Shown here piece after piece: positions 44,879 to 53,849 of a DNA stretch of 64,000 nucleotides (its first letter is position 1; every line of letters begins with the position of its first letter). The notes below the pieces were generated by a model, which made no database searches, was not told where the DNA came from, and saw only the letters and a list, made by a program, of their open reading frames with translations. The stretch lies in the NCBI RefSeq assembly GCF_007859855.1, contig NZ_SJPK01000003.1, positions 441,182 to 505,181 of the forward strand, in the 5' to 3' direction. The DNA is from Allorhodopirellula solitaria. GTDB taxonomy: Bacteria > Planctomycetota > Planctomycetia > Pirellulales > Pirellulaceae. The position numbers were made by a program, and so were the translations under genes.

Positions 44879-46069
44879 CTATTGAGGACTCCCGGCAATT
44901 GAGGACTGTACCAATTCATTGAGCTGGAAAGGGGCTGCGTCCGGATCGACCGTGCGGGTTCGCAGCGTTTCGACGCTGCGTCGAGCGTCGCAGTAGTCCA
45001 GCACCAACACACGCAGTTCAGCAGGCAGTTTCTTGATGACGGGGTCGTTGTAAGGGTCGGCATTGTGGAAGACCAACCGATCCGGCCAGTCGCTGTGAAG
45101 GTCAACGGAATCCACATCGAGTTTCGCAGCCACGTGGCGGATCATGGTGGACAGCGACCGCGATGGCGATTGAGCTCGGACGCGGGCGGCTTCACGCCGC
45201 AGTGCGGACTCCGTATCTGTCATCTCCCGGGCCGCTTGCCAAGCGACCGGGTCCCCTTCGGCATGGACGGCAACGACGAAGCGTGCTTGGCCGAGAGCGC
45301 GAATACCGCCGACGTCTTCGCCGAGCACCGGGATCCGCGAAATCATGTCGGTCATGGAGCCCTGTTTTGCCGGACGCCCCATCGCAACGACAGACACGTC
45401 GACGAGACCGCTGCGAAATTCGGCGGGGACATCGAAGGTGACTTTGAATTCCTTCTCACCCTCGAGCACCTGCGTCGAGGTCCAACGCAGTTTGTAGTAG
45501 ACGCCACAGCCTCGCTCGATCGTTCCCGCTGCGGTCACGGCATGCAGCGGGGCAACCCGATCATACTGCATGGCTTCGGATTGTTTGGTGCCCGCGTCCA
45601 TCCCCGCATGACCTCGAGCCAAGTTCCCCTGCGTCACATCGGCTGCGACCCCGAAAGACTGGGTCTGTTCATCGGATGTCTTGACTTGAATGGGGCTAGC
45701 ATATTCGCTCGCCGTTTCGGTGCGTGGCGAGTAGTTGATCACACCCCAGGATCGATCGCGGGGAACGCAGCGAACCATCCAACGGTCAATTCGCGGCATC
45801 TCCGCACCACTGACCAGGGACGAGAGTCGCAACGTGATCTCAACTGGTTCCCCCTGATGGCTCGTCCGCAGGTCACCTGGTCGCGGCCGTGAAATGGGGA
45901 CCGCGACAGCGGTCGGCGGCAAGTCAAACGAAATCACCGGGTTTTGAGCCGCAGCGATCGAGCTACCGAAGATGCTGAGCGTCGAAGCCATGACCAGCGT
46001 CAATAGGCCGCTCGATGGTGCCAGAGCGAAAGGGGCGAAACGAACTCGGTTGCAGGTCGTTTGAGTCAT
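44879..46069 (-). CDS. Exported protein of unknown family, first gene of the sugar operon
   Basis: A 396-residue protein with a Tat-lacking Sec-type leader (core at about 20-40, ending SSIAAAQ). It has a beta-rich body with landmarks GEPVEITLRLSSLVSGAEMPRID and KLRWTSTQVLEGEKEFKVTFDVPAEF, followed by an alpha-helical region and a C-terminus with Asp/Arg-rich helices. I recognise no family. It ends 3 bases before the KGPDC-like gene, so it is co-transcribed with cytoplasmic sugar enzymes, which is odd for a secreted structural-looking protein. It could be a substrate-capture or surface protein for the same pathway; that is inference from position only. Confidence 0.75.
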   Translation of the reverse strand: MTQTTCNRVRFAPFALAPSSGLLTLVMASTLSIFGSSIAAAQNPVISFDLPPTAVAVPISRPRPGDLRTSHQGEPVEITLRLSSLVSGAEMPRIDRWMVRCVPRDRSWGVINYSPRTETASEYASPIQVKTSDEQTQSFGVAADVTQGNLARGHAGMDAGTKQSEAMQYDRVAPLHAVTAAGTIERGCGVYYKLRWTSTQVLEGEKEFKVTFDVPAEFRSGLVDVSVVAMGRPAKQGSMTDMISRIPVLGEDVGGIRALGQARFVVAVHAEGDPVAWQAAREMTDTESALRREAARVRAQSPSRSLSTMIRHVAAKLDVDSVDLHSDWPDRLVFHNADPYNDPVIKKLPAELRVLVLDYCDARRSVETLRTRTVDPDAAPFQLNELVQSSIAGSPQ

Positions 46070-46448
46070 GGGTTGGTTCTCCGTTCCAGTGCGACGTTTC
46101 CTGGTAGCTGGGTCGCGTTGAGATCAAAGGGCTCTTGCGAATCACACGCCAGTTCTTCTGGCCAGCAACCGATCCGTCGTGGATGCGGGCTGCAGCACTC
46201 ACGACCGTGGTCGGGTCGGGTGCGTTGGAGCAGCGAGTTCATCATCCGTTGGGCACCACATTTGGCAAGTCAATTTGAAAATCGCAACGATGCGAGAACC
46301 ACATCGGTCGGCGGCCTGATTGGCTGCGTGAAACATCATAACCGACTCGCTACGGGGCGTGTGGTTCCCACTGTGAAACTCACGCTCTTTTCTCGATCGC
46401 CGGAATCAGCGTCATGGCAAGCCGAACGACTCTCTCGATTTTGGACAG

Positions 46449-46514
46449 TTAGTAACGCGTGATCAGTGAGTGGCAATTTTGCGAAAGCTTTTCTGTGCTG
46501 GACGAGGCGACGAG
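46449..46514. repeat. Half copy of the palindromic dispersed repeat (copy D)
   Basis: It opens with TTAGTAACGCGTGATCA, close to the TTAGCAACGCACGATCA end of the full copies, and ends with GGACGAGGCGACGAG at the point where the full copies reach the middle of the palindrome. The second arm is missing, so it looks like a decayed or truncated copy. Confidence 0.55.
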
Positions 46515-46656
46515 CTGTTGAGACCCGCAAGTTTGCTCCCCCGTGTGCTTGTCACACGGGAAGCGACGTTTTGAAATTAGAAAACCGCGCCATCGACACG
46601 CGTTCCCCTGTCAGCTTGACTGACAGAAAACCAAGCCTCGCCCTACGCCAATGGCG

Positions 46657-46700
46657 TTTAAAAAACAGCCGGTGGTTTGAGGGCAAGCGAACACCACCGG
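46657..46700 (-). terminator. Rho-independent terminator of the TPR gene
   Basis: On the minus strand CCGGTGGT (46693-46700) pairs with ACCACCGG (46669-46676). CTG and a run of six Ts (46660-46665) follow. It lies 42 bases after the TPR gene stop. This is the clearest intrinsic terminator in the window. Confidence 0.75.
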
Positions 46701-46741
46701 ATACGACTCCCGTGTTCCTAAAAAACATCGCCCCGCGTCCC

Positions 46742-49450
46742 TCACTCCACCTCATTCTCAAAGGCGGACATCGGATCGTCGCTGGCGAGCTTCTCAAAGA
46801 AAGCGGCGTCGCAGAGGGTCGCCCGATCGGTGTCGGCATGAATAGCCACGGTCGCCGCGTCGCCGGCGAGGTACTCGGCAAATCGGGCAAGACGCTTCGA
46901 TGCGGACTGCGGGATCGCCTGGGCTCCTTCCTGATCGATGCGCTGTGGCCACTGGAAGATATCGATCGCCAGCCATGCGGAATGCTTGCCAATCCGATCG
47001 CTGAGATCGTCCTGGAAACCAATCTCAGCTGCTAACTGATCAGCGTCATGAAGATAGGGCCCGTCGCTGGAGTGGAGAAAGTAACGACAGTTTTCGGTAG
47101 CCATGATCACGCAGTTGCCATTCGCCTGGAACACATAGTCGTCTTCTTCCGCCGTCATTTGTCGCCGCTCAATTGCGTAGAGGGGTTCTCCCAACGCTTG
47201 GGCGGTCTCGATCACGCGTCCTGCATTGACGCGGCGTGGCTCGTCGAGCAACAGCACCACCCGGCGGACTTGACTGTAGGACGAGAACCGTCCGTTATCA
47301 TCCGTCCTGTTCTGTTGGGCAGGATCGGGTAACCAGCTGGCAGGGACCTCGTCAGCCTCGGCGAACGATTCCGCATTGTACATGCCTTCCAACGCCAAGC
47401 ATTTGTCGTAAGCGGCGATGAATTTCCGTCGATCGCCCTTGGCCGCATAGATGAGTGCGCGAAGGAAGTCACGTGAGTGTTCGCCAGCTTCATAGGCTGC
47501 GAGAATCGCGTCATCATATCGTTTCAACCCGATTAGGAACCGCGTCCGATAGACCTGCAATGATTCTCTTTGGTACGTCTCGTCGACGGGCAGTTCGCTG
47601 TGTTCGAGAACCTCGGTGACTCGATTGAGCCCGTTTTCGTGGTCACCGTTTTCGAGCATTTCCTGCAGCGTGGTCCACTGAAACCGAAGCGAATGCGGGG
47701 CATCTTCTCGCAATTGATCGATGACTTCCTCGAATAGCTTCTCATCGTCCAACGCATACTCGAGCATGTCGACGACCTCGGCCTTGGGCTCGAGATCGTT
47801 GTACGCGTCGAGCGGCCGGTCCATATCAACGTAGCAATAGACACATTGTTCGAGGGCCTCGTCCCGCTGGTCCGAATCGTCCGCTAACTCCATGGCTGTG
47901 ACGAAGAATTCCCGGGCGCGATCATACTGTTCTCGTCCCACCATCGATCTGCCAACGAGCATCAACGCGTCGAAGTCGTTTTCATGGTCGCTCAGAAACT
48001 CATCCACGAGTTCGTCAACGTCCGCCGGGGGCACCGCGTCGGGCAGCAGTTCTCCATCGTTGTCCGTGCGATCGGCTAGCACATCCATCGCCTGGGACTT
48101 GTCCACGCAGATGGCATAGGCCTCGTTCAGCCGGTCGCATCGACGGGCGACGTCGCACAACGCGAACTCGTACCAGGTCCGCGACTCCGAATCAGTCTCC
48201 ATGCCTTCGAGACTCGCGGCGAGAGCATCGAATGCGGCGAGGTGGTTGCCATGGAGGTGATCCAACATCGCGCGGTAGTAGTCGAGGTACGGAGCATCGG
48301 GATCGATCGCTACGGTGGCATCGATCAGGGTTTCAAGCCCTGCAGCGTCGGAATCGTAGACCAGCGTATCGCCCAGTGTCTCGAACGCGCCGATGGGGTC
48401 GGGCAGGTTCTCGTAAAAGGCGGCCAACTCGCTCTTGCGATCCTCGGGTAGGGCGCGAGCGAGTGCACTGACATTCGCAATCGATTCGGGTGTGTCCTCG
48501 AGAGCGGCTCTGTAGGCTTCGATCGCCTCGTCGGTGCGGTCGAGGTTCTCGAGGGCATAACCGAGAGAGTGGTAGGCGTCCGCATCGGCACCGAATTGCC
48601 CGAGATACGCGCGGAAGTATTGGACGGCCACGTCGAATCGGCCCAGCTCCGAGTAAGCTTCCCCACGCAGGTAATCTGCCAGCAGGGTGGATTCACCGAA
48701 GGCATCGGCTTTCTCGAGCGACTCGATCGTTCTCGCCGGATCGATGGCGCCGTGGGTGACCGCCGAGATGATCCACCGCAACGTCTGCATGCTCTCGGCG
48801 ATGGGGTGGCCCACGACCGCCTCGATGTGATCCATGGCGGCGTAGATGTTTCCCTGGGTACACTCGATGATGCTCTGCAGGAGTTGGTTCATGCCGTAGG
48901 CTAGTTCGTTGACGATGTTGCTTTGCATGGTGTCGCGCAGACCCATCGCGGCGAGTGCTACCGTGGAGACACCGAGAGACAACTGGCTGACGTCGCAGAT
49001 CCGCCACTTCCCATCGATCTGCTTGAGCACGTAGAGCTCGCGCGCCGTCCCGAGTTCCTCCGACCAACATCTTACGAACACATCTGCGACGGCCCCGTCT
49101 CGGGAAAAATCAATCTGGGCGATTTGGTGCCGTGTCCACGGGGCATCGAGCATCTCGAACTGCCGCTCGACCTGAGCACGCATCGCCGCCGCCAATTGCG
49201 TCTGTAGGCCCGGTTCGATGGCGACTCCCGACCGCTCAACGACGTCTCGCGCGAGTTCCTCAAAATCAAAAAAATCGGTCTGCTCTGCCACCGAGTCGGC
49301 TTGGGTCGCGTTTTGGTAGTCATCGAAGAATTGATGGATCTGTTGCTCCTCCGCTGTCAATTTCACGTCGGGACTGCCCGACGGAACCGTCTCTTGGGCA
49401 GCGATCGTGGTGGCGGTGAAGAACAGGAAGAGGAGTAGGAGACGAGTCAT
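46742..49450 (-). CDS. Exported TPR-repeat protein
   Basis: A 902-residue protein with a strong signal peptide (MTRLLLLFLFFTATTIA). An N-terminal domain of about 150 residues looks like a NTF2/limiting-CO2-type or DUF4440-like module (QIHQFFDDYQNATQADS... KQIDGKWRICDVSQLSLG). TPR-like helix pairs then extend from about residue 230 to 700, for example GEAYSELGRFDVAVQYFRAY and LGYALENLDRTDEAIEAYR. The C-terminal 200 residues are a separate mixed domain. It is probably a periplasmic scaffold. It has its own intrinsic terminator and diverges from a lipoprotein gene, so it looks monocistronic. Specific partners are unknown. Confidence 0.85.
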   Translation of the reverse strand: MTRLLLLFLFFTATTIAAQETVPSGSPDVKLTAEEQQIHQFFDDYQNATQADSVAEQTDFFDFEELARDVVERSGVAIEPGLQTQLAAAMRAQVERQFEMLDAPWTRHQIAQIDFSRDGAVADVFVRCWSEELGTARELYVLKQIDGKWRICDVSQLSLGVSTVALAAMGLRDTMQSNIVNELAYGMNQLLQSIIECTQGNIYAAMDHIEAVVGHPIAESMQTLRWIISAVTHGAIDPARTIESLEKADAFGESTLLADYLRGEAYSELGRFDVAVQYFRAYLGQFGADADAYHSLGYALENLDRTDEAIEAYRAALEDTPESIANVSALARALPEDRKSELAAFYENLPDPIGAFETLGDTLVYDSDAAGLETLIDATVAIDPDAPYLDYYRAMLDHLHGNHLAAFDALAASLEGMETDSESRTWYEFALCDVARRCDRLNEAYAICVDKSQAMDVLADRTDNDGELLPDAVPPADVDELVDEFLSDHENDFDALMLVGRSMVGREQYDRAREFFVTAMELADDSDQRDEALEQCVYCYVDMDRPLDAYNDLEPKAEVVDMLEYALDDEKLFEEVIDQLREDAPHSLRFQWTTLQEMLENGDHENGLNRVTEVLEHSELPVDETYQRESLQVYRTRFLIGLKRYDDAILAAYEAGEHSRDFLRALIYAAKGDRRKFIAAYDKCLALEGMYNAESFAEADEVPASWLPDPAQQNRTDDNGRFSSYSQVRRVVLLLDEPRRVNAGRVIETAQALGEPLYAIERRQMTAEEDDYVFQANGNCVIMATENCRYFLHSSDGPYLHDADQLAAEIGFQDDLSDRIGKHSAWLAIDIFQWPQRIDQEGAQAIPQSASKRLARFAEYLAGDAATVAIHADTDRATLCDAAFFEKLASDDPMSAFENEVE

Positions 49451-49772
49451 GCAGCACTGCAGATTGAAAAGCGGGAAAACAGACGCGGATTGGATTGGGG
49501 GAGGCGCGGGCTGTCGCCCTGGAAAACGAATCGCTCCACGCTAGCGGCGAGGCGGCGACAAGCCAGTTGCTAGCGGGGCACCACCTCTCGATTGTACCCG
49601 CAAACGAACTGAAGAGTTTGCGGCCCAACGCCGTCCGTCGAGGCTCCTTGTATCGGCACGCGTACCCTTTGCAGATTGCCTAATCCAACAGCCGCTGCGG
49701 GGAGTGGCTACGGATGATCGACGCGACCGATCAAAGAGTTAAATCCACTGTCCGTTCGCACCGGAGGCAACT
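49451..49772. other. Divergent gap between TPR and lipoprotein genes
   Basis: 322 bases without a gene. A perfect 8-bp stem, CCGCAAAC (49598-49605) with GTTTGCGG (49616-49623), is the only clear structure. The right end carries a strong ribosome binding site for the lipoprotein. Confidence 0.5.
49763..49767 (+). promoter_or_regulatory. Shine-Dalgarno site for a GTG start
   Basis: GGAGG 5 bases before the GTG at 49773. It supports GTG as the initiation codon of the lipoprotein gene. Confidence 0.7.
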
Positions 49773-50525
49773 GTGGCCACTGAGCATGCTATCCATCGTC
49801 AAACTTCCCCCAGCCAAAGCTTCTTAGTCTGGCAAAGATGGTTGTTCCTCTTGGCGTTCGCCATCATGACAACGGGATGCACGCCCAAGGTGATGGTTCG
49901 CAAGAATCCCGATGATCAAGATTGTGGGATTCGTTACTACCGCCCCAAACCCTATTTGAAGATCGAACCGGCAGAGATCGCGGTCAGCAAGACCGAGTCA
50001 CAAATCACCCCGGGGTTGGTTCGGATCTCGTTGGTCTATCTGCCGGACTTCAGCGAAGAGTATTCGATCAGCGTTCGCAGCGGGTGCGGGATCGCGGACG
50101 TTGGCATCAAGCTTGAGGACGGTTGGAATCTTACCGAGATCAGCCAGGAACTCGACAGTCAAACCGATGAGAATGTGGAGGCGATCGGGAGCTTGCTCAG
50201 TGCTGCCGGCGGATTGTTGCCGACATCTGCGAGCGATCGTGCTGCTGAGAGCGTTTCCTTTACCGTGCCGGCCCGCAACGTTCCGATTGGATTCTACGAA
50301 TCAGTGGTCGGGCGTGATGCATGCAACGTTAAGCGGCTGTACGGGTTTCGCTACCTCGGTTTCATGCCCTTTGCCGGATGTCCGATCGAAATGGCTGGCC
50401 ACTCGCATGCATCCTGCCAAGACCCCGGCGCTTGTGGCCAGCATCCCGCTGGATCGATGTACGGTTTGACCTTCGCGGGGGGAGAGATGGTCTTTCAACC
50501 TCTCGATGGGGTGCGATCCGCGTAG
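49773..50525 (+). CDS. Lipoprotein of unknown family
   Basis: A 250-residue protein starting at GTG with GGAGG in good position. A positively charged N-terminus of about 20 residues precedes a hydrophobic core and the lipobox-like MTTGC, with Cys36 as the presumed lipid anchor. The mature part has a beta-rich region (LVRISLVYLPDFSEEYSISVRSG) and several cysteines, including three close to the C-terminus in a His/Gly-rich stretch (HSHASCQDPGACGQH) that could bind metal or form disulfides. I recognise no family. It is followed by a long hairpin and by mobile-element remnants. Confidence 0.75.
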   Translation: MATEHAIHRQTSPSQSFLVWQRWLFLLAFAIMTTGCTPKVMVRKNPDDQDCGIRYYRPKPYLKIEPAEIAVSKTESQITPGLVRISLVYLPDFSEEYSISVRSGCGIADVGIKLEDGWNLTEISQELDSQTDENVEAIGSLLSAAGGLLPTSASDRAAESVSFTVPARNVPIGFYESVVGRDACNVKRLYGFRYLGFMPFAGCPIEMAGHSHASCQDPGACGQHPAGSMYGLTFAGGEMVFQPLDGVRSA

Positions 50526-50562
50526 TGCGCCTGTGATCTGGCGAGATTGGTATTCACGAAAA

Positions 50563-50620
50563 GAGGCTTCCTCCTGCAAAATGTTGGTGCTCAAACTAAC
50601 ACCGCAGGAAAGGAAGCCTC
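50563..50620 (+). terminator. Long hairpin after the lipoprotein gene
   Basis: GAGGCTTCCTCCTGC (50563-50577) pairs with GCAGGAAAGGAAGCCTC (50604-50620) with a 2-base bulge, about 15 pairs. It starts 37 bases after the stop. It may be a terminator, or the inverted end of a lost mobile element, because repeat remnants follow directly. Confidence 0.5.
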
Positions 50621-50684
50621 ATGGATGTCAAAGGTATCGTCGGAAGCCTCACTCAAGCAATCGCAGATTCTGAAATTCAATCCC
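50621..50684 (+). pseudogene. Possible truncated transposase-like start
   Basis: An ATG at 50621, preceded by AAGGAA at good spacing, opens a frame reading MDVKGIVGSLTQAIADSEIQ. At about 50685 it runs into sequence shared with the 300-bp mobile element and loses any protein character. It may be the first 20 codons of a gene cut off by insertion or deletion; the parent family is not recognisable. Confidence 0.3.
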
Positions 50685-50897
50685 GAGAAACGGAGCCGAG
50701 CTCTGCAGAGGTGCTGGCTTGGCAAGGGATATCTCGGTCGCCAGCGTTTCCCTGCAAAAGCGGTACGCCAATGGTGTTGTCGGTCCCTGGCGAGCGTTTG
50801 TTCGTCAGGGACGCATTTTTGAACGATCATTGGATACGAGAGCCATGCCTCAAAAAACCTTCCGCTGTGCTCTGCGCACGCTTCCGTCGGATGAACC
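50685..50897. mobile_element. Truncated relative of the 300-bp MITE-like element
   Basis: From GAGAAACGGAGCC to GCACGCTTCCGTCGGATGAACC this matches the minus strand of 41928-42124 closely. One terminal inverted repeat is present (a single mismatch, GAGCC to GAACC); the other end is missing. It carries an insertion of about 22 bases (around 50727-50748) relative to the full copy. It ends 4 bases before a copy of the palindromic repeat. Confidence 0.8.
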
Positions 50898-50901
50898 AGA
50901 A

Positions 50902-51007
50902 TTAGCAACACACGATGAATCAGTGTCGGTTTTCGCAGTGGACGAGGCGACGAGTCCTGCGGCTTTGGACTCGTCCCCCACGACAGAACATTGATCGTGC
51001 GTTGCTT
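50902..51007. repeat. Palindromic dispersed repeat, copy B (inverted orientation)
   Basis: Starts TTAGCAACACACGATGAAT and ends TTGATCGTGCGTTGCTTA, the reverse orientation of copies A and C. The central arms are damaged: after GGACTCGTC about 8 bases of the second arm are lost. TTA flanks GCAAC and GTTGC at both ends. It lies about 50 bases from the stop of the dockerin peptidase gene. Confidence 0.82.
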
Positions 51008-51054
51008 AGCAACCCGGTGCCGTTCCTACCCGCCATCGGCCGAGACGATCGGTA

Positions 51055-53466
51055 TTAAAGGATGCGCATCGAGAACCGATCGTCGCTGAGTGTGGTGGCG
51101 AGCGGGTCTGTCCAGTCGACTGGCTCGGTTAGCACGTCGTCGATACCGACGGGGGCGGGCAGCGGCGGCGTCTCGGCGGTCCGGTCGTCTCGGTGGTCTG
51201 TGGTGACCATCATCGGCGCGATGGGTTCGGCTGATCTCGCCGATGAATTCTCACGTTGATTGAGATAATTGATTACCCGCAGGGCATCGAGGGCTGTGAT
51301 GGTGCCGTCGTTGGTCACGTCGATCTTGCTGGCGAACGCATCGGCGTTGGCGAGCCCACCGGCCCCAAACGTATTGAGATAATTGATGACCTGCAGAGCG
51401 TCGATCGCCGTCACGATCTGGTCCTGGTTGACGTCGACGGCCAATGCGGAGTTGTGCCAGGGGTTAACGACTTGCTCGGCGACCAGCTCGATCGGGGTGG
51501 GGGCGTTGGTGGTGATGACGATCGGATCGAATTCGTAGATGATGTTCTGCGCCGTCGGTGTGAGGCGATAGCTGCCGCTCGGCAATTCGCCTAGCACGAA
51601 CGCTCCATAGGCATCCGTCGTTACATAACGGGGAACTCCCGTGCGGATCGCCGTGGCCCCGATTTCGGTACCAGCGTGCCCCATGATTCGAATCGACGCG
51701 ATCTCGCCGTCGGGGTCGTGGAGGGTCAAGGTTTGTTCTTCGCCGTAATCCAGGCCGCCATCGGAGTCATTGCGAAGATCAGTGGTCGACCGGTCGATAA
51801 GATTCCCGTCGGCATCGTAGGCCTCGACACGGGCATAGGCGGCTTCGTCGTTCTGCAGCCCCACCACGTCGACCTCCACATACCCAGTGGCTTGGTCCAG
51901 CGTCGCCAGTGCCGTGACTCGGGCACCTAGATTGGGCGTCCAGTACTGCAACTGAACGTCATGAACATGAATCAGTGGTTGGTCAGCGAGCGCGGCGACC
52001 TCTTGGACGCGCGTGTCCGTGTTCAAGGCGCCGAGCTTACCACTCAGAGAGATGCCTGTGACGGTGGCTAACTCCGTATCGAGCGGCAGCGAGGCTGCGT
52101 CCAGGTTCCCATGGGGCAGTTCACGCCCATCGGCTGCCGTCACATGAATCGAAACATTGCTCAGCAGAACATCGTCCGCGGAAGGAGCGGAAGCTGAGCC
52201 AGAGTCGACGAAAGCGTACCCTGCGAGCGCGGAGGACTCCGGCAGCAGCGGTGTCGTCGGCGTCGCCGACCAGATGTCGCTAGTGATGCCCGTCACCGCG
52301 TCGCGAACTCGGAAGGAAATCGTGCTGAACTCTGCCGGCATGTTGATCGCGAGATCGAACGTTGCCGTATAGGAATCCGGCGCCGCGATACTGGCCCAGT
52401 CACCGCCGTCGATCGAAACATCCAGGCTGCTGACGCGGTTGATCGAGATATCGCTTTGGTTGCCTGACGAATTTTGATTCGCCAAGGTGCCGGCAGATGC
52501 TTCCCCATGGAACTCGAAAAAGCCTGTTTCCGCATCGAAACCGCCCGAGCCTGAGAAATTCAGTGGGACATCGAGCACATCGAAGACGCCGTCCCCATCG
52601 GAATCTTGCCAGCCGACCATCGCGAGCGTGGAAGCGGGTGACGTGTGGGTTGCGAAAGCACTGACGAGACGGTTGTAGTCAGCCATGATGCTGACCTGTT
52701 GCTCGAAGCCGGAGGTGGGGTTGTCCCAGGCGTTGGTGTTTTGGGTGTTGTAATAACCGCGGGACGCATTGTAACCCGCCCCTCCAGGGTATTCATCGAA
52801 CGCCCAGAAAATATGTCCCATCTCATGCGTGAAAGTGCTCGTCGGCCGCGTCGATGGGGAGACGAAATACATGCCTCCTGGAAAGGCAAACGCACCGCGA
52901 AAGGAACCGCCCTCGGCAAAATAGCCGTCGTGATCATCCGACGAATCTGCGATGAACACCGAGAACGCCCAATCGGTGCCGAACTTCTCCCGTTGCGAAT
53001 GGTTGAACGCCAGCATCCCATCGTCCAGCTGCAGCGACGGATCGACACCTACGGTATCGAGAAACTCGCCGACGTATTGGTTGTAGCTGTTGCTCGGTTG
53101 ATCGATCGGCTCGTAGCCGGTCTCGACTGGGTTGCGGGCATAGGTGTCATCGATCGTGAACTCGAGCGTGTGAACGCTGTCGAGCGTGTCCAGCAGATCG
53201 CTCCACCAATTCGCGCCGTCGGTGATGTTCTCGAGTACCGAATCGATCTCGTCCGGGGTCCAGCTCTGTGACGAGTTGTCGATCGACCCGTCCGATTGGA
53301 GAAAAATCGGTGTCACGGTGACCGTCCCGAGCATGAACTCAGCGGTATCGTGAGGGGTCGCCCCGAGTGGCAGGCCAGCCGCCATCACACGGCGATGCTC
53401 GAGGGATTCGAGTCGAAGTGGCCGGCGGATTAAGCGTTTTTGACACGACACGGGCAATGTTGCCAA
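51055..53466 (-). CDS. Secreted dockerin-containing zinc metallopeptidase-like protein
   Basis: About 803 residues. The N-terminus has no classic signal but carries RRPLRLESLEHRRVMA, like the planctomycete LEPR-type export motif. A zinc motif HEMGH (His214-His218) followed by IFWAFDEYPGG recalls metallopeptidases with HExxH and a downstream Asp-Glu-Tyr. Beta domains fill the middle. At about 671-740 are two dockerin-type calcium loops (DVNQDQIVTAIDALQVINYLN and DVTNDGTITALDALRVINYLN). The start is uncertain: the listed one is TTG at 53466, and a GTG 15 bases downstream is possible. It is on the same strand as the giant dockerin gene, which it follows. Confidence 0.85.
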   Translation of the reverse strand: MATLPVSCQKRLIRRPLRLESLEHRRVMAAGLPLGATPHDTAEFMLGTVTVTPIFLQSDGSIDNSSQSWTPDEIDSVLENITDGANWWSDLLDTLDSVHTLEFTIDDTYARNPVETGYEPIDQPSNSYNQYVGEFLDTVGVDPSLQLDDGMLAFNHSQREKFGTDWAFSVFIADSSDDHDGYFAEGGSFRGAFAFPGGMYFVSPSTRPTSTFTHEMGHIFWAFDEYPGGAGYNASRGYYNTQNTNAWDNPTSGFEQQVSIMADYNRLVSAFATHTSPASTLAMVGWQDSDGDGVFDVLDVPLNFSGSGGFDAETGFFEFHGEASAGTLANQNSSGNQSDISINRVSSLDVSIDGGDWASIAAPDSYTATFDLAINMPAEFSTISFRVRDAVTGITSDIWSATPTTPLLPESSALAGYAFVDSGSASAPSADDVLLSNVSIHVTAADGRELPHGNLDAASLPLDTELATVTGISLSGKLGALNTDTRVQEVAALADQPLIHVHDVQLQYWTPNLGARVTALATLDQATGYVEVDVVGLQNDEAAYARVEAYDADGNLIDRSTTDLRNDSDGGLDYGEEQTLTLHDPDGEIASIRIMGHAGTEIGATAIRTGVPRYVTTDAYGAFVLGELPSGSYRLTPTAQNIIYEFDPIVITTNAPTPIELVAEQVVNPWHNSALAVDVNQDQIVTAIDALQVINYLNTFGAGGLANADAFASKIDVTNDGTITALDALRVINYLNQRENSSARSAEPIAPMMVTTDHRDDRTAETPPLPAPVGIDDVLTEPVDWTDPLATTLSDDRFSMRIL

Positions 53467-53849
53467 TAGAGGATTATCTTGATGGGCACCTGATCATACC
53501 CCGCGGCAAGCTGAGCAGTCGATTTATTGAGCCGACACGCGTGGGCGGCCGAGTATGGGCCGCTACCCGGTGCCTTACGGAACTCGGCTAACCGTTGCGG
53601 CGCCAGTATCGAATAAATCAACAGCCCGAAACGCTAGCGATTCAAGGCTTTACAGGTTAGCAACGCACGATCAATTTCTGTCGTAGTGGGCGAGGCGACG
53701 AGTCCAAAGCCGCAGGACTCGTCGCCTCGTCCACTACAAAAACCGAAACTTATTCATCGTGTGTTGCTTATTAGACGTCCGGAAGACTTAAAAAGTTTCC
53801 CGGACGTCTGTCAATCACAATCTCTATTGTCGATCCAACCGGACCGAAA
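53467..53849. other. Gap between the two dockerin genes
   Basis: 383 bases without a gene. It contains copy C of the palindromic repeat (53657-53769) and, right after it, GGAAGACTT...ACGTC sequences (ACGTCCGG at 53775, CCGGACGT at 53800) that form a perfect 8-base inverted repeat just past the giant gene's stop and could be its terminator. Confidence 0.55.
53657..53769. repeat. Palindromic dispersed repeat, copy C
   Basis: Same orientation as copy A and almost identical to it (TTAGCAACGCACGATCAATT ... TTCATCGTGTGTTGCT). The central 18-base arms around AAAGCCGCA are intact apart from one change (GGGCGAGG for GGACGAGG). It is flanked by TTA on both sides of GCAAC...GTTGC. Confidence 0.85.

Larger units (their letters stand above)
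46070..46741. other. Non-coding gap rich in hairpins
   Basis: 672 bases between two minus-strand genes, without a supportable gene. From right to left it holds a terminator for the TPR gene (46657-46700) and TGTCAG/CTGACA (46609-46625). Next come CCCGTGTG/CACACGGG (46540-46560), a half copy of the palindromic repeat (46449-46514), and the presumed promoter of the sugar operon near 46070-46250. Confidence 0.55.

Noticed and set aside
49495-49683. 62-codon frame between the TPR and lipoprotein genes
   Set aside because: No ribosome site, no motif, and it spans a perfect hairpin in a divergent promoter region.
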